DNA from: AWTP1-13 sp963814055
GTDB taxonomy: Bacteria > Pseudomonadota > Alphaproteobacteria > Rhizobiales > Hyphomicrobiaceae
Reading direction: 5' to 3'
NCBI GenBank assembly: GCA_963814055.1
Contig: CAWFBJ010000013.1
Coordinates: forward strand, 124,001-188,000
Length of the DNA stretch: 64,000 nucleotides
Below the pieces are notes generated by a model. It worked only from the letters and a program-made list of their open reading frames with translations, made no database searches and was not told where the DNA came from. The first letter of the stretch is position 1. The number at the start of each line of letters is the position of its first letter. A program made the position numbers and the translations under genes. Below, one piece after another: positions 1-8,614 of this stretch.

Positions 1-33
1 ACGCACCAGTCAGCCAGGGGGCACTTGCGTTCT

Positions 34-321
34 ATGACACCCGTTGAACTCAAGGCCGTCCTGCTCACTGCACTCCTCAATCCCGCGGTTATCGCCGTGG
101 CGTTCTGGATGGGGCGCCATGCGGACCAGTGGCAGAAGGTGCCGGTCGCTGCTTTCGCAGGGGCTGTCATCGGATCGGCGCTGATCTATTTGGCCGTTCG
201 CCTGGGCGTGCCGGGCATCGCCGGCGTCGGCCGTGCGGCAGCCGGCGTGTTCATTGCGCAATTCCTGTTCGGGCTGGCCTGGGCCTGTCTCGGCTACCGG
301 TTCGGGCGGCCGCGACCGTGA
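34..321 (+). CDS. small three-helix membrane protein, unknown function
   Basis: Predicted inner-membrane protein of 95 residues with three hydrophobic segments (about 7-27, 36-56 and 67-88) joined by short charged loops such as GRHADQWQK. The ATG at 34 follows a G-rich stretch at 16-21; a TTG at 25 is the only other in-frame start. Its TGA overlaps the GTG of the next gene (GTGA), which indicates translational coupling. The pair may be the tail of an operon lying left of the window. I recognise no family; the membrane topology is the only inference I make. Confidence 0.6.
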   Translation: MTPVELKAVLLTALLNPAVIAVAFWMGRHADQWQKVPVAAFAGAVIGSALIYLAVRLGVPGIAGVGRAAAGVFIAQFLFGLAWACLGYRFGRPRP

Positions 322-494
322 CGCTGCTGCGCTATTGGCTGGCCGGCACGGCGATCATACTTGCGGGCATTGCCGTGTGGGCACTGGCCCCGGTGCTGAT
401 CTTTTTCGTGCTGCTGGCGGCGGCGCTGGGGCTCGTGTCGCTGGCCATGATCGCCCTCGCCCGCCGCCTGCAGGGCTGGCGCGACCGCAGGTGA
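318..494 (+). CDS. 58-residue membrane protein, unknown function
   Basis: Starts at a GTG that overlaps the stop of the preceding gene. The product is almost entirely hydrophobic from residue 5 to 48 (room for two membrane helices) and ends in a basic tail, ARRLQGWRDRR, expected to lie in the cytoplasm by the positive-inside rule. Overlap and shared membrane character suggest the two small proteins act together. No family recognised; function not inferred. Confidence 0.5.
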   Translation: MTLLRYWLAGTAIILAGIAVWALAPVLIFFVLLAAALGLVSLAMIALARRLQGWRDRR

Positions 495-502
495 CGCCTG
501 GG

Positions 503-1099
503 TCAGGCCGCGGCGAACACTGCAGAAGCATCGTTGCAGGGCGTTCCCTGCGCCGCGGGCTCGACTGTCTTTTCGAGCAGCATGACACCGTGGGCATCAG
601 GGCTGTGTGTGATCGTGAACCCGGCTTTGCGCGCCAGATGCAGCATCTTGTCGTTGGTTGCCAGTGTCTCGCCGACCATGCATTGCACGCCGGCCGTGGA
701 CGCGCGGCACAGCAATGTGCTCAGCAGGCGACTGGCGAGGCCCTGGCCCTGCCATTGGTCGGCCACCGACACCGCGAATTCCGCAACCGATGGATCCGCG
801 CTGCGGACATACCGCGCTTCGGCGACCACGGTCTCATGCCCATCCTCGAACAGCTCGGCAACGAGCGCCAGGTGATGGGCGTAGTCGATGTTGGTGAAGC
901 GCTTGATCAGGTCCGGCGGCAGATGGCGCATGGGGGTCATGAACCGGTCGTAGCGCGCAGGCGCCGGCAGGTTGCCGAAGAAGGCGGCCGTCAACCCCTC
1001 GTCCTGGGGCAGCACGGGACGGATGACCACGCGCTGCCCGCCGGCCAGCCGCACCACATCGATCAGCTCGGCTGGATAGCGATGGATCTGGTAGAGCAT
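503..1099 (-). CDS. GNAT-family N-acetyltransferase
   Basis: Single-domain acetyl-CoA-dependent acetyltransferase of 198 residues. The N-terminal part (VVIRPVLPQDEGL, then FFGNLPAPARYDRF) resembles the C-terminal GNAT module of Pat/PatZ-type protein acetyltransferases. The pyrophosphate-binding loop is visible as QGQGLASRLL near residue 130, followed by the typical motif-B segment NDKMLHLARKAGF. I chose the ATG at 1099 because GAGGAC lies just upstream; an in-frame start 30 nt further up has no such site. Transcribed in the same direction as the DUF2917 gene 19 nt upstream, so probably co-transcribed. Substrate unknown. Confidence 0.75.
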   Translation of the reverse strand: MLYQIHRYPAELIDVVRLAGGQRVVIRPVLPQDEGLTAAFFGNLPAPARYDRFMTPMRHLPPDLIKRFTNIDYAHHLALVAELFEDGHETVVAEARYVRSADPSVAEFAVSVADQWQGQGLASRLLSTLLCRASTAGVQCMVGETLATNDKMLHLARKAGFTITHSPDAHGVMLLEKTVEPAAQGTPCNDASAVFAAA

Positions 1100-1118
1100 G
1101 GCGTCCTCTTTGCCCGGC

Positions 1119-1406
1119 CTACGCGGCAAGGCCTTGCAGTTTCACCGGGTCGAACTCGGCAGCCGTGATGTGCCCGGCAGGGCCGACCAAGATGGCTGTC
1201 TCTTTGAGTGCGTAAATCACGGCCAAGCCCTTGCGGTCGATGATGAACGACTGGCCCTTGCTCAGAATGATGTCGCGGGTGTCGTTGGCCTGCGTGACCC
1301 ATGCAACTCCGCCGAGGCAGGTGATTTGCTGGCCTTTGGCGCCGCCGAGGCGGTGCACTGACCTGGCTGGGAGCCGGATCGGCTGGATTTCGGACACGTG
1401 TTTCAT
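1119..1406 (-). CDS. DUF2917 domain protein
   Basis: 95-residue soluble protein that fits DUF2917 over its whole length: a small beta-rich fold with the segment CLGGVAWVTQANDTRDIIL and then GQSFIIDRKGLAVIYAL. The family function is not established. The start at 1406 is preferred over ATGs at 1412 and 1424 because GGAG sits six bases ahead of it. It is divergent from the LysR gene at 1545, and the 138-bp gap carries a perfect GTTCCG-N4-CGGAAC repeat, so the regulator may control this gene. Confidence 0.7.
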   Translation of the reverse strand: MKHVSEIQPIRLPARSVHRLGGAKGQQITCLGGVAWVTQANDTRDIILSKGQSFIIDRKGLAVIYALKETAILVGPAGHITAAEFDPVKLQGLAA

Positions 1407-1491
1407 GGCCATCTCCGTATGCATGCGCTTGGCGCATTGATAAAATCGAGAATTTGTGCTCAGATCATCTCGTAATCATCTAAATACGCGG

Positions 1492-1507
1492 GTTCCGACG
1501 GCGGAAC
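1492..1507. promoter_or_regulatory. inverted repeat in DUF2917/lysR divergent gap
   Basis: GTTCCG, four bases, CGGAAC: a perfect 6-bp inverted repeat 38 bp before the LysR start codon. LysR-type regulators commonly bind such dyads in the shared promoter with a divergent target. The repeat is directly visible; its use as an operator is inferred. Confidence 0.35.
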
Positions 1508-1544
1508 AAACGATGATTTTTCACTCCATGCATGAGTATTGGGA

Positions 1545-2542
1545 ATGCAAAGAAAGCGCTTCAACCTGCCGCCGCTCGACCTGATTCAGGGTTTCGAGGC
1601 TGCGGCCCGCACGCTGAGCTTCACCAAGGCGGCCGAGGAGCTGTTCATTACCCAGTCGGCTGTCAGCCGGCAGATCCGCGGTCTGGAGGATCACCTGGGC
1701 GTGGCGCTGTTCGAGCGCAGGCCGCGCAGCCTGGCCCTGACGGAAAAGGGCCGCGTGCTGCACAGGGCGGCTACCGAGTTTCTGGAACGCCTGCAGGAAA
1801 CGACGGACCGGCTGCGCGTGGACGGCGGCGCACCGCACCTGACCGTCACGACCACCGGCGGGTTCGCCTCGCTCTGGCTGATCCCGCGCCTGCGCACCTT
1901 CACTGCGCTCCACCCCGACGTCGATGTGCGCATCTCGGCCAGCTACAAGACGGTCAATCTGGAGCGCAGCCTGGTGGACGTGGCGGTGCGCTACTGCAAG
2001 GAGGAGGAAGCGCCGGAAGGCGCCATCCGGCTGTTCGGCGAGGAGCTGTTTCCGATCTGCAGCCCGGCGCTGCAGGCGGAGGGCGCCAATCCCCTGCGCG
2101 CGCTCGCCGATCTCGAGCACCACGCGCTGCTGCACATGGACGAGGCCAGGGACCACCTGGATTGGGACACATGGCTGGCGGCGCAGGGCCATGCACGGAC
2201 TGAAGCCCGCGGCCTCCATCAGGTTCGACAGCTACGAGCAGATGATCCAGGCCGCGCTGGGCGGCCAGGGTGTGGCCATGGGCATCGGCCGGCTGGTGAG
2301 CGGGCTGATCGACGCGGGCAAGCTGGTCGCGCCGTTCTGCAAGTCGCGTGACCGGCTCGCGCTCCTATTTCATCATCCGCTCGGCCCACACGCGCACGCG
2401 CCCGCATGTGCAGGCGTTCGTGGACTGGTTGATCGAGGAAGCCAAGACGGCAATTGCCGTCGAGGGCAAGGAGGCGCTCAGCTCCCCACCGCCAGCGGCG
2501 CGGTCAAACGGCGCAGCGCGGCGAGCACGCTCAACGCCGTGA
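1545..2542 (+). CDS. LysR-family regulator, GcvA type (frame interrupted twice)
   Basis: DNA-binding transcription factor. The N-terminal winged helix-turn-helix (residues about 8-65) contains FTKAAEELFITQSAVSRQI, and LPPLDLIQGFEAAART is typical of the GcvA subgroup. The effector domain follows (SLWLIPRLRTF, then IRFDSYEQMIQAALGGQGVA). Two single-base insertions break the frame: one near 2190 (after AAQG, where MHGLKPAAS resumes) and one near 2350 (before VTGSRSYFIIRS). Repaired length is about 331 residues, slightly long for the family; the last part overlaps the convergent aspartate-dehydrogenase gene, so the true stop is uncertain. ATG 1545 is preferred over the TTG at 1539. Confidence 0.75.
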
Positions 2543-3305
2543 TCTTGCCGGTGCGCGGGATTCTCCTCGGAGGGGATGTTCTCGATCGTCATGGTGAGAT
2601 CCGAGGAGTCGGATTTGACGATGATGGTGTGGGTGTTGCGCGTGACGCCAGGATCGGCCCAGATCTCGACACGCGTTTGATCCGGGCCGATGCCGGCAAG
2701 CGACAGCGCGACTGCCACGTTGACGTTGGCGGGGAAGCCGGCGATGGCCTCGCGCGCGCTGCCCTCGAACACGCGCAGCGGCTCTTTCAGCCCCTCAACC
2801 GAGATGCCGCGCTCCACCAGCAGCGGCGCGCCGGCGAGCCCCGCAGGCGGCTTGCGCGTGACGATCTTGACCGAGGCGATCTTGCCTTCGGCTGTCGCGC
2901 GCACAGCATCCAGACCCAGCAGCGCGCCGGTCGGCACGATGATGCGTGCTCCCGTCTCGCGTGCGCGGTCGACCAGGTGCATATGGTTGATGAGCATGCC
3001 AACGGACAGCGGCATGAAGATGCGGCCGCGTTCGATGGCGGGTGTCGCGATCGCGGCGAACTGTGCGGACGGCAGGCACTCGACGACGACGTCGGCAGAC
3101 CTCGGCGAGCGCGGCAAGGTCCATGAGCGCCGGCTGCGATCTGAAGCTTTCCGTTGCGCGCCGCGCCTTGGCCTGATCGCGCACCGAGGCACCGGCGAAC
3201 CGGATGCCGGGTACGCGCCCCGCGTCGACGGCGCGCGCCACCGCGAGGCCGATGGCGCCCAGCCCGGCGATGCCGAGTTTCAGGTCTGTCGCGTCGGCTG
3301 GCCAT
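2478..3305 (-). CDS. aspartate dehydrogenase-like protein, NadX type (frame interrupted)
   Basis: Probable L-aspartate dehydrogenase (NAD(P)-dependent deamination of aspartate to iminoaspartate/oxaloacetate). The NAD-binding loop LGIAGLGAIG opens the protein; ADVVVECLPSAQ and the C-terminal catalytic half (FPANVNVAVALSLAGIGPD, then ENPRTGKITALSVLAALR) fit the family. Single inserted bases explain each break: just after the proposed ATG, near 3100 (AEV to ADVVVE) and near 2558 (ENP to RTGKI). Repaired length is about 275 residues, normal for the family. NadX usually accompanies NAD synthesis, but here the neighbours are a TPR gene upstream and a TctCBA transporter, so a catabolic role is equally possible. 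Confidence 0.7.
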
Positions 3306-3339
3306 GTCAGTTCACTCGTCGCAGCGGCATCGGCATAGC

Positions 3340-4663
3340 CTACGCGCCGGTCTGGGGATACAGGGTGCCGGCTTGAAACACGCGCGACCAGCGCATCGAT
3401 GTCGACGGTGCGGCGGGCGCGCACGGCGCAGTCCAGAAACAGCTGCTCCAGGACGTCCTGCTGCGCGTGGCTGCCGCCGAGGCGGTTCATGCCCGCCAGC
3501 GCGGGCCGCATCAGGTCGCAGGCGCGCGCGGGATCGCCCTTGGCGCGGGCGAGCAGCGCCTCGCCGATCGGAAGCGCGCAGTCGCGCACCAGCGGCGCGG
3601 CCGTGCCAGCGCCGGCCGCCGCAAATGCGCGCATGCCGTCGATCATACGCTCCGCGGCGTCCCAGCGGCCGGCGGCCGTCAGGGCCATCATCCAGTGCGG
3701 GAGCGTAAAGGTGGACAGGCAGTCGCCGATGCGCGCCTTCCGCCTTGTCGGCGAGTTCGTTCCAGCGGTTGCCCACGTCGACGCCTTGCCGCTCCAGCCG
3801 GAACAGCATCGAGGCGGCGTTCTGCACGTCGATGTAGATGTCGGGCTGGGCCTGGGTGAGCGGCGAGGCGAGATCGCGGAAATTGCGGTCGTAGAGGGAA
3901 AGCACCTCGGCGAACTCGCGCCGCTCGAAATGATACAGCCCGCGATGCCACCACAGATGATGCTTGAGGTTGTTGCCGCCCTCCCAATGGGGTTCGAGGC
4001 CGGCCAGCCAGGCGATGCCTTCGTCGCGACGCCCCTGCATCTCCAGGACATGCGCGACGCCGTGCGCAGCCCACAGGTCGCCGGGGGCAAGTGCGATGGC
4101 CTCGCGGCCCGCAGCCTCGGCAACGGCGTAGTTGCCCATCTCCTCGTGCGCGAAGCAGCGGCAGGCGAGGAGCGCGGGCCAGCCCGGCAAGCTCGGGGCT
4201 CCAGCGCTGGAAGGCGGCGTCGGCGTGCAGCCGCCATGACTTGCGGGCGGCCGTACCAGAAGGCGAGGAAGTGGTGCAGGCGAAAGGCCAGCACATCGAG
4301 CGGATGCTCGTCGAGGATCTGTTCCCAGGTTGCCAGCGTGGCGTCGATGTCGCCATCGATCCAATGGGCCAGCGCTGCAATGTGCGCCTGCTCGCGGCGT
4401 GTGGTGCCCGCCGACAGCCGGCGCGCGGTCTCCAGCGCTTCGCGGGCCGATGCCACGCTGGCGAGATTGAAGGAGAGCATCGAGAAATAGCCCTTGAGGG
4501 TTTGCCCAAGGGCAAACTCGGGGTCGGCCGCCAGCAGCTGGCGCAGGCGCTGCGGCGCATCGGCCCGATAGGCCAGATAGCCCTCTACCGCATGATTGAA
4601 GGATCGGGCGATCTCTGGAGATGCCGCCGTCAGCGCCAGTCCGTGCAGGTCCTTCGTGGACAT
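3340..4663 (-). CDS. TPR38-like tetratricopeptide protein (frame interrupted)
   Basis: Helical-repeat protein of about 440 residues resembling the TPR38 family. Recognisable pieces are FNHAVEGYLAYRADAPQRL at the N-terminus, AREALETARRLSAGTTRRE, then EEMGNYAVAEAAGREAIAL and VAHVLEMQGRRDEGIAWL. The frame is broken near 4235, 4195, 3740 and 3385; removing one base at each restores a continuous protein that ends at the TAG at 3340. It lies immediately upstream of, and in line with, the aspartate-dehydrogenase gene, so the two are likely one operon. Catalytic activity is not predicted; the role is unknown. Confidence 0.65.
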
Positions 4664-4889
4664 GTGTCCTCCGCGCCCAAACTAGGCCCGGACGGCAACT
4701 GCATGCAAGCCGGGCAAGATTGAGTTGCACTCATCGCCTCGGGCTTTCGCGATACTGTGCCAACGTCCATTTTGCACCCGATGATCGGGGCGGCTTTCCC
4801 CTTCCGTCTTGATTGCTTTCGCGAATCTGCATGCGCTAGTGTGTTTTTCAGCCAGCATCAACAACGGTCGATCTCTTGGGAGGACTACA

Positions 4890-5843
4890 ATGAGAAGGCT
4901 TGTTTTCTCGCTTGCCGCGGCGATTGCCTGGGCGGGCCTGGCCGCGCCGGCGAGCGCACAACAATTTCCCGATCGCGCCATCAAGATGATCGTGCCGTGG
5001 GCCGCCGGCGGCGACACCGACAACATTTTCCGCCCGTTCGCCCCGCTGCTGCAGAAGCATATCGGCCAGACCATTGTCATCGCCAATGTCGGCGGCGCAT
5101 CCGGCACCGTCGGCGCGCGCGAGGCCAAGAATTCGGCGCCGGACGGTTACACGCTCTACGCCGTGCACGACTACATCCACCTGACCTACTACGCCGGCAT
5201 CGCTGACGTGCAGTACACCGACTTCGAGCCGATCTGCCTGCTGGCGGCGACGCCATCGGTGCTCACCTCCAGCCCGAAAACGCCGTGGAAGGACTGGAAA
5301 GAGTTTGTGGCCGACGCCAAGGCGCGCCCGGGCCAGATCTCTGTCGGCGCCACGCTGGGCTCCACCAGTCATATTTTCCCGGCCATGATCGAGAAGGCCG
5401 CCGGCATCAAGCTGAAGTACGTGTCCTATGACGGCCTGGCGCCGCGCATGAACGCCATCCTGGGTGGCCATATCGACCTCACCGATTCCAATCTCACCCA
5501 GAAGGGCAAGGTCGACGCGGGCCAGTTGAAATTCCTGGCCATCGCCAGCGCGCAGCGCCATCCCGACATGCCCACCGTGCCGACACTCAAGGAAGTCGGC
5601 CTCGACATCGTCTATGAGGTCGTGCGCGGCCTGCTGGTGCCCAAAGGCACGCCCGAGGCGGTGCGCGCCAAGCTGGGCGACGCCTGCGCGAAAGCTGCTG
5701 CCGAGCCGGAATATGCCGCGGCCATGAAGCTGCAGGGCACCAGCGTGGCCTATCTCAATGCCAAGGACTACGGCGCTTTCCTCGCCAAGATCGACGGGGA
5801 AAACAAGACCATCATGACCGATCTCGGGCTCATCAAGAAATGA
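4890..5843 (+). CDS. tctC: tripartite tricarboxylate transporter substrate-binding protein (Bug/TctC)
   Basis: Periplasmic solute receptor of 317 residues. A Sec signal peptide ends at APASA-QQFP (about residue 23). The family signature follows: FPDRAIKMIVPWAAGGDTD, then GGASGTVGAREAKNSAPDGY and the C-terminal LLVPKGTPEAVRAKL. Bug proteins bind small carboxylates and hand them to TctA/TctB. The ATG at 4890 has GGGAGGAC six bases upstream; an in-frame ATG at 4809 would put the signal peptide inside the protein. It is the first gene of a three-gene operon and overlaps tctB by ATGA. The ligand cannot be read from sequence. Confidence 0.9.
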   Translation: MRRLVFSLAAAIAWAGLAAPASAQQFPDRAIKMIVPWAAGGDTDNIFRPFAPLLQKHIGQTIVIANVGGASGTVGAREAKNSAPDGYTLYAVHDYIHLTYYAGIADVQYTDFEPICLLAATPSVLTSSPKTPWKDWKEFVADAKARPGQISVGATLGSTSHIFPAMIEKAAGIKLKYVSYDGLAPRMNAILGGHIDLTDSNLTQKGKVDAGQLKFLAIASAQRHPDMPTVPTLKEVGLDIVYEVVRGLLVPKGTPEAVRAKLGDACAKAAAEPEYAAAMKLQGTSVAYLNAKDYGAFLAKIDGENKTIMTDLGLIKK

Positions 5844-6331
5844 GGTTGGGGCGGGATGGGATCGCGGGGCTGGTGGGCCTCGCGGTCAGCCTCACGCTGC
5901 TGCCGTTTGCGTTTGGCCTCCCCAAGCTGCCGATCGTGCCGATCGGTCCGGGCTTCTATCCGGCGCTGGTGCTGGTGTTCATGGCCGCCATGAGCGCGCT
6001 GCTCCTGGTCCAAGACCTGGTCGCGCAGCGGCAGGTTCCGGGTCGCATCGCGGCAGAACCGGTATCGGCAGAGCCAAAGCGCAACTACCGTCTCGTGCTC
6101 GCGGCCTTCGTCGCAGTAGGGATCTATATCGCGCTGTTGCCGTTCCTCGGCTTTCGGATTGCGACCGCTTTGTTCGTGGCCGGCTTCCAGGTGGTGCTGG
6201 AACGACCGACGACGTTGCGCCAGTGGGGCATCCAACTGGCGATCGCGGTCGGCACGGCGGCGGTCACCTATCTCGTCTTCGAGCGATATCTGTCGGTGAT
6301 CCTGCCGCGCGGCAGCTGGACGGGCTGGTGA
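5840..6331 (+). CDS. tctB: tripartite tricarboxylate transporter small membrane subunit TctB
   Basis: 163-residue protein with four predicted membrane helices, the size and topology of TctB. The first helix is followed by PIGPGFYPALVLVFMA, which holds the family's GPGFYP motif; the C-terminal pair spans ALLPFLGFRIATALFVAGF and LAIAVGTAAVTYLVFERYL. Translation is coupled to tctC through a 4-base overlap and tctA begins two bases after its stop. It acts in the inner membrane beside TctA. Confidence 0.88.
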   Translation: MRLGRDGIAGLVGLAVSLTLLPFAFGLPKLPIVPIGPGFYPALVLVFMAAMSALLLVQDLVAQRQVPGRIAAEPVSAEPKRNYRLVLAAFVAVGIYIALLPFLGFRIATALFVAGFQVVLERPTTLRQWGIQLAIAVGTAAVTYLVFERYLSVILPRGSWTGW

Positions 6332-6333
6332 CC

Positions 6334-7857
6334 ATGCTCGATCTGCTTGGAAACGCTCTCGTCGCCATCCTGCAGGTGAAATACATGGTGCCCTTGTTCC
6401 TGGGCACGCTGGTGGGCGTCGTCGGCGGGTCTTTGCCGGGAGTGACGATCACCATGACGGTAATCGTCATCCTGCCGTTTACCTACGGGCTCGATCCGCT
6501 GGCCGGGCTGGCGGCGATGACGGGCGTCTATGTCGGCGGCTCGACGGGCGGCCTCATTACCTGCTGTCTGCTCGGCATTCCTGGTTCGCCGGCGTCGATT
6601 GCCACGACGTTCGACGGTTTCCCAATGGCGCGCAACGGCGAGCCGGGACGTGCGATCTGGCTGGGCGTGTGGGCCTCGGTGTGGGGCGGGCTGCTTGGAG
6701 CGCTTTGCCTCGTTTTCCTGACCGGACCATTGGCAGCCATCGCCCTGGAGTTCGGGCCGTGGGAATATTTCTCACTGTTCGTACTCGCGATGGCGATGGT
6801 CGCGGGACTGACTGAAGCCTCGCTGATCAAAGGGCTGCTTTCGACCGCGATTGGGCTCCTGATAACCGTCATCGGCACCGATCCGATTGCCAGCGTGCAG
6901 CGATTTACCTTCGGCTCCGAGTTCATCGGCGGCGGCTTTCCGTTCCTGCCCGTGCTGATCGGCATCTTTGCCTTCGCCCAGATCATGACGGACATCGAAA
7001 AGCTCGACGGGTCGAAGAGCAAGACCCTGGGCGTGGCGGATGCGAAGTTCGAGCGCTTCTCCCACCTCAAGATCAACTGGGAGATCATCAAGCAGCCGTT
7101 CCTGCTGGCATGGGCGACCATCGTCGGCCTGATCATCGGCATTCTGCCGGCTATCGGCGGCAGCGCGTCGAGCGTGATGGCCTACGACCAGGCCAAGAAG
7201 TTCTCCAAGACGCCTGAGAAGTTCGGCAAGGGTCATCCCGAAGGCATCATCGCGTCGGAAGCCTCCAACAACGCCAACGTCAGCGGCTCGCTGATGACGA
7301 TCATGGCCTTCGGCATTCCGGGCGATGCGGTGACCGCGGTCATGCTCGGCGCCATGACCATCCACGGTATTCAGTCCGGGCCGCTGTTCATTTCGCAAAA
7401 TCCCCAGCTCTCCTATGGCATCTACGCCGCCTATATTCTGGCGCACCCGCTGATGCTGGTGATCTGCTGGGCCTTCATGCCGATCATGATCCGCATCACC
7501 AGCGTGCGTCTCGCCGTGCTGGCGCCGGTGGTGCTGGTGCTGTGCGTGCTCGGTGCCTATGCGCTCAACAACACCATGCAGAGCGTGTACGTGCTGCTGA
7601 TCTTCGGCGTGCTCGGCTATGCGCTGGTTAAGGCGGGATTCCCACTAGCGCCGCTGATCCTGGGCCTCATTCTCGGCGACCAGATCGAGATCAACCTGAT
7701 CCGCGCCATCATGACCGACAGCAACCCGTGGCTGTTCCTGACGCGGCCTATTTCGGGCGGACTGCTGATCGCCGCGGCACTCTCGGTAGCGCTCGCCATC
7801 TGGCAGCATATCCGCCACCAGAAGCGCCCCGTCGGTGAGGAAGACACGGATTTCTGA
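6334..7857 (+). CDS. tctA: tripartite tricarboxylate transporter large permease TctA
   Basis: 507-residue permease with about 12 membrane helices; couples uptake of the TctC ligand to the ion gradient. Family hallmarks: GTLVGVVGGSLPGVTITM at the N-terminus, the signature STGGLITCCLLGIPGSPAS, and a second, symmetric GILPAIGGSASSVMAYDQAKK in the C-terminal half. ATG 6334 directly follows tctB; an in-frame GTG two codons upstream is possible. No terminator is evident directly after the stop; the transcript enters a 757-bp convergent gap. Confidence 0.9.
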   Translation: MLDLLGNALVAILQVKYMVPLFLGTLVGVVGGSLPGVTITMTVIVILPFTYGLDPLAGLAAMTGVYVGGSTGGLITCCLLGIPGSPASIATTFDGFPMARNGEPGRAIWLGVWASVWGGLLGALCLVFLTGPLAAIALEFGPWEYFSLFVLAMAMVAGLTEASLIKGLLSTAIGLLITVIGTDPIASVQRFTFGSEFIGGGFPFLPVLIGIFAFAQIMTDIEKLDGSKSKTLGVADAKFERFSHLKINWEIIKQPFLLAWATIVGLIIGILPAIGGSASSVMAYDQAKKFSKTPEKFGKGHPEGIIASEASNNANVSGSLMTIMAFGIPGDAVTAVMLGAMTIHGIQSGPLFISQNPQLSYGIYAAYILAHPLMLVICWAFMPIMIRITSVRLAVLAPVVLVLCVLGAYALNNTMQSVYVLLIFGVLGYALVKAGFPLAPLILGLILGDQIEINLIRAIMTDSNPWLFLTRPISGGLLIAAALSVALAIWQHIRHQKRPVGEEDTDF

Positions 7858-7943
7858 TCCGGACCGGCGAACGCGTGCGTGCATTGCGCACGTGGAGCGG
7901 TCCGCTTTTCAGAGCAAGCGCGCCCTCGCTGCACGGTGACCTA

Positions 7944-7991
7944 GGTCCCCGCCATGTTTTGGCGCGGCTTCGGCACGACGCGGGGATGACG
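7944..7991. repeat. intergenic palindromic repeat, unit A
   Basis: Begins GGTCCCCGC and ends GCGGGGATGACG, with about 27 bases between the arms. The ends match unit C at 8137, so A looks like an insertion-expanded copy of the same dispersed element. Such elements are common between genes in alphaproteobacteria. Confidence 0.6.
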
Positions 7992-8020
7992 TTTGTGGTG
8001 AGGGGTCGCTTCCAATAGAC

Positions 8021-8042
8021 GTCACTCCCGCGCAGGCGGGAG
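8021..8042. repeat. intergenic palindromic repeat, unit B
   Basis: GTCA followed by CTCCCGC, four bases, GCGGGAG: a perfect 7-bp stem. It is a diverged relative of the flanking units A and C in inverse-complement layout. Confidence 0.55.
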
Positions 8043-8136
8043 CCCATGCACGGCGCTGCAAGGGTGCGGGTCGAGATCGGTACGCATCTCAGGTCGCCAA
8101 TCGATTGATGGCACACCTTCGTGGCCAGGTGGCCTG

Positions 8137-8162
8137 GGTCCCCGCCTTCGCGGGGATGACGT
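8137..8162. repeat. intergenic palindromic repeat, unit C
   Basis: GGT, then CCCCGC, loop CTTC, GCGGGG, then ATGACG. This is the short canonical form of the element, a perfect 6-bp stem with a 4-base loop. Confidence 0.65.
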
Positions 8163-8300
8163 CGGAGATGAGTTTGGGCGATTCACCAAGACCGCTGCTT
8201 ATCCCCGCTCTTCCGGGATGTGTTTCAATCGCCATGCCCTTGTCCGCGACGGGACGTTGCTAGCAGCAGTCGACGTGGCAAGGGGCGGCGAACTGGCGAG

Positions 8301-8582
8301 AGGTCACGTGCTGATGTGGCCTAGTTCCAGGAGTCAGCCGGCCTGCCGCCGACGGTAACGCCCATAGAGCGGCCGTTGGATGAAGCGGCCGGGGCAGAAA
8401 ACGCCGTCACGCGGGTGCCGCAAGGCAGCCAAGGGACCCGAGCAGGGTCTCAGGGAGCCCGACGGGGTTCCCAGGGAGGCGCAACCGGCGCCTCCCGGGC
8501 CGGGTGGTACCGGCCCCAGGGTTGCCGAAGAGGCACCCGCGTACCCGTCGCACCCCCGCCTCACCGCCGGGGACGGACGGCG
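8301..8582. other. highly structured intergenic element, candidate non-coding RNA
   Basis: A run of nested and consecutive stems in the convergent gap between tctA and the peroxidase gene. The core is closed by an 11-bp perfect stem (8409-8419 with 8532-8542), then a 7-bp stem (8424-8430 with 8520-8526, one G-U), which encloses four adjacent hairpins: 8433-8451, 8453-8472, 8474-8496 (9 bp perfect) and 8497-8516 (7 bp perfect). Outside lie a hairpin at 8301-8322, CGGCCG arms at 8370-8375/8386-8391, CCGTC/GACGG arms at 8545-8549/8572-8576 and CGCCGTC/GACGGCG arms at 8402-8408/8576-8582 (the last two share one base). No hallmark of SRP, RNase P, 6S, tmRNA or cobalamin RNAs is present. Either strand could be transcribed; on the minus strand it would be the 3' end of the peroxidase transcript. 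Confidence 0.5.
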
Positions 8583-8614
8583 CGTGGGCGGAGCAACGTG
8601 TGCGCCGCTGCCCT

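Noticed and set aside
7944..8162. CRISPR array
   Set aside because: Only three unequal palindromic units with unequal spacing, no cas genes; they are dispersed intergenic repeats.
8301..8582. Known structured RNA (SRP RNA, RNase P, 6S, tmRNA, cobalamin riboswitch)
   Set aside because: None of the conserved core sequences of these families is present on either strand.
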